DNA from: DASZGI01 sp035938995
GTDB taxonomy: Bacteria; Actinomycetota; Actinomycetes; Streptomycetales; Catenulisporaceae
Reading direction: 5' to 3'
Assembly (NCBI RefSeq): GCF_035938995.1
Contig: NZ_DASZGI010000020.1
Span: 1 to 53,439 of the forward strand
DNA: 53,439 bases
Every line of letters begins with the position of its first letter. Position 1 is the first letter of the stretch. Made by a program: the position numbers and the translations under genes. Of the stretch, positions 53,156 to 53,439 are shown in pieces. The notes under the pieces were generated by a model. It made no database searches and was not told the DNA's origin. It saw only the letters and a program-made list of their open reading frames with translations.

Positions 53156-53439
<284 letters not shown>

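Overview
The window reads as a stretch of core chromosome from a high-GC, Gram-positive actinomycete, most likely a streptomycete relative (Streptomycetales or Catenulisporales). The reasons are the very high GC and G/C-rich third codon positions, many GTG starts, tightly overlapping genes, and a gene order I recognise from the middle of Streptomyces chromosomes: sucCD, perM-like gene, purN-purH, folD, DUF3017 gene, icd, mdh, trpS, sdhCDAB, a coenzyme-B12 mutase, a BMP-type nucleoside transporter with cdd, deoA and add, an AfsQ1/AfsQ2-like two-component system with a divergent sigma factor, and an aldehyde dehydrogenase pair. I see no rRNA, tRNA, CRISPR array, insertion sequence or prophage.

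Layout. 1-2666: end of a DUF5682 protein coupled to a von Willebrand A protein, the visible part of a module that continues to the left. 2883-4973: succinyl-CoA synthetase. 5126-9000: perM-like membrane protein running antisense into an RDD protein, then a DUF2752 protein and a Pro/Gln-rich membrane protein. 9103-12859: purine and folate one-carbon genes (purN, purH, folD) around a DUF4190 membrane protein. 12882-16936: glgB, a small Cys-rich protein, a LapA-like protein and a DUF3017 protein. 17093-19494: icd and mdh. 19635-27393: mixed housekeeping (DUF885 hydrolase, DUF1508, Lrp regulator, CNNM/HlyC protein, trpS, 2'-5' RNA ligase-like protein, PAP2 phosphatase, terpene-cyclase-fold protein). 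27494-32841: sdhCDAB and a divergent mutase subunit. 32946-35250: M20 amidohydrolase and a decayed Fic gene. 35540-43897: nucleoside import and salvage operon. 43963-47807: lipoprotein, afsQ2, afsQ1 and a divergent sigma factor. 47961-52000: three envelope or secreted proteins. 52037-53439: a split ALDH16-like aldehyde dehydrogenase pair.

How it works together. Most of the window serves central carbon flow: icd, sucCD, sdh and mdh cover four TCA steps, and the mutase probably feeds succinyl-CoA into the cycle. The BMP transporter, Cdd, DeoA and Add form an uptake-and-breakdown line for nucleosides; the aldehyde dehydrogenases at the right edge could take the acetaldehyde made from deoxyribose.

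Most notable signals. (1) Three helically phased GTGAC repeats (49001-49026) match the published AfsQ1 consensus and sit in front of a secreted-protein gene; a near match lies in the afsQ1-sigma intergenic region. (2) Two leaderless upstream ORFs (22366-22512 and 50007-50045) end with a TGA that overlaps the GTG start of the main gene, suggesting obligate translational coupling. (3) Many other genes have a -10 hexamer 6-8 bases before the start codon. (4) Tandem repeats with a 15-base period expand the disordered ends of several unrelated proteins. (5) A perfect palindrome overlaps the icd promoter. (6) perM runs 417 bases antisense into its convergent neighbour.
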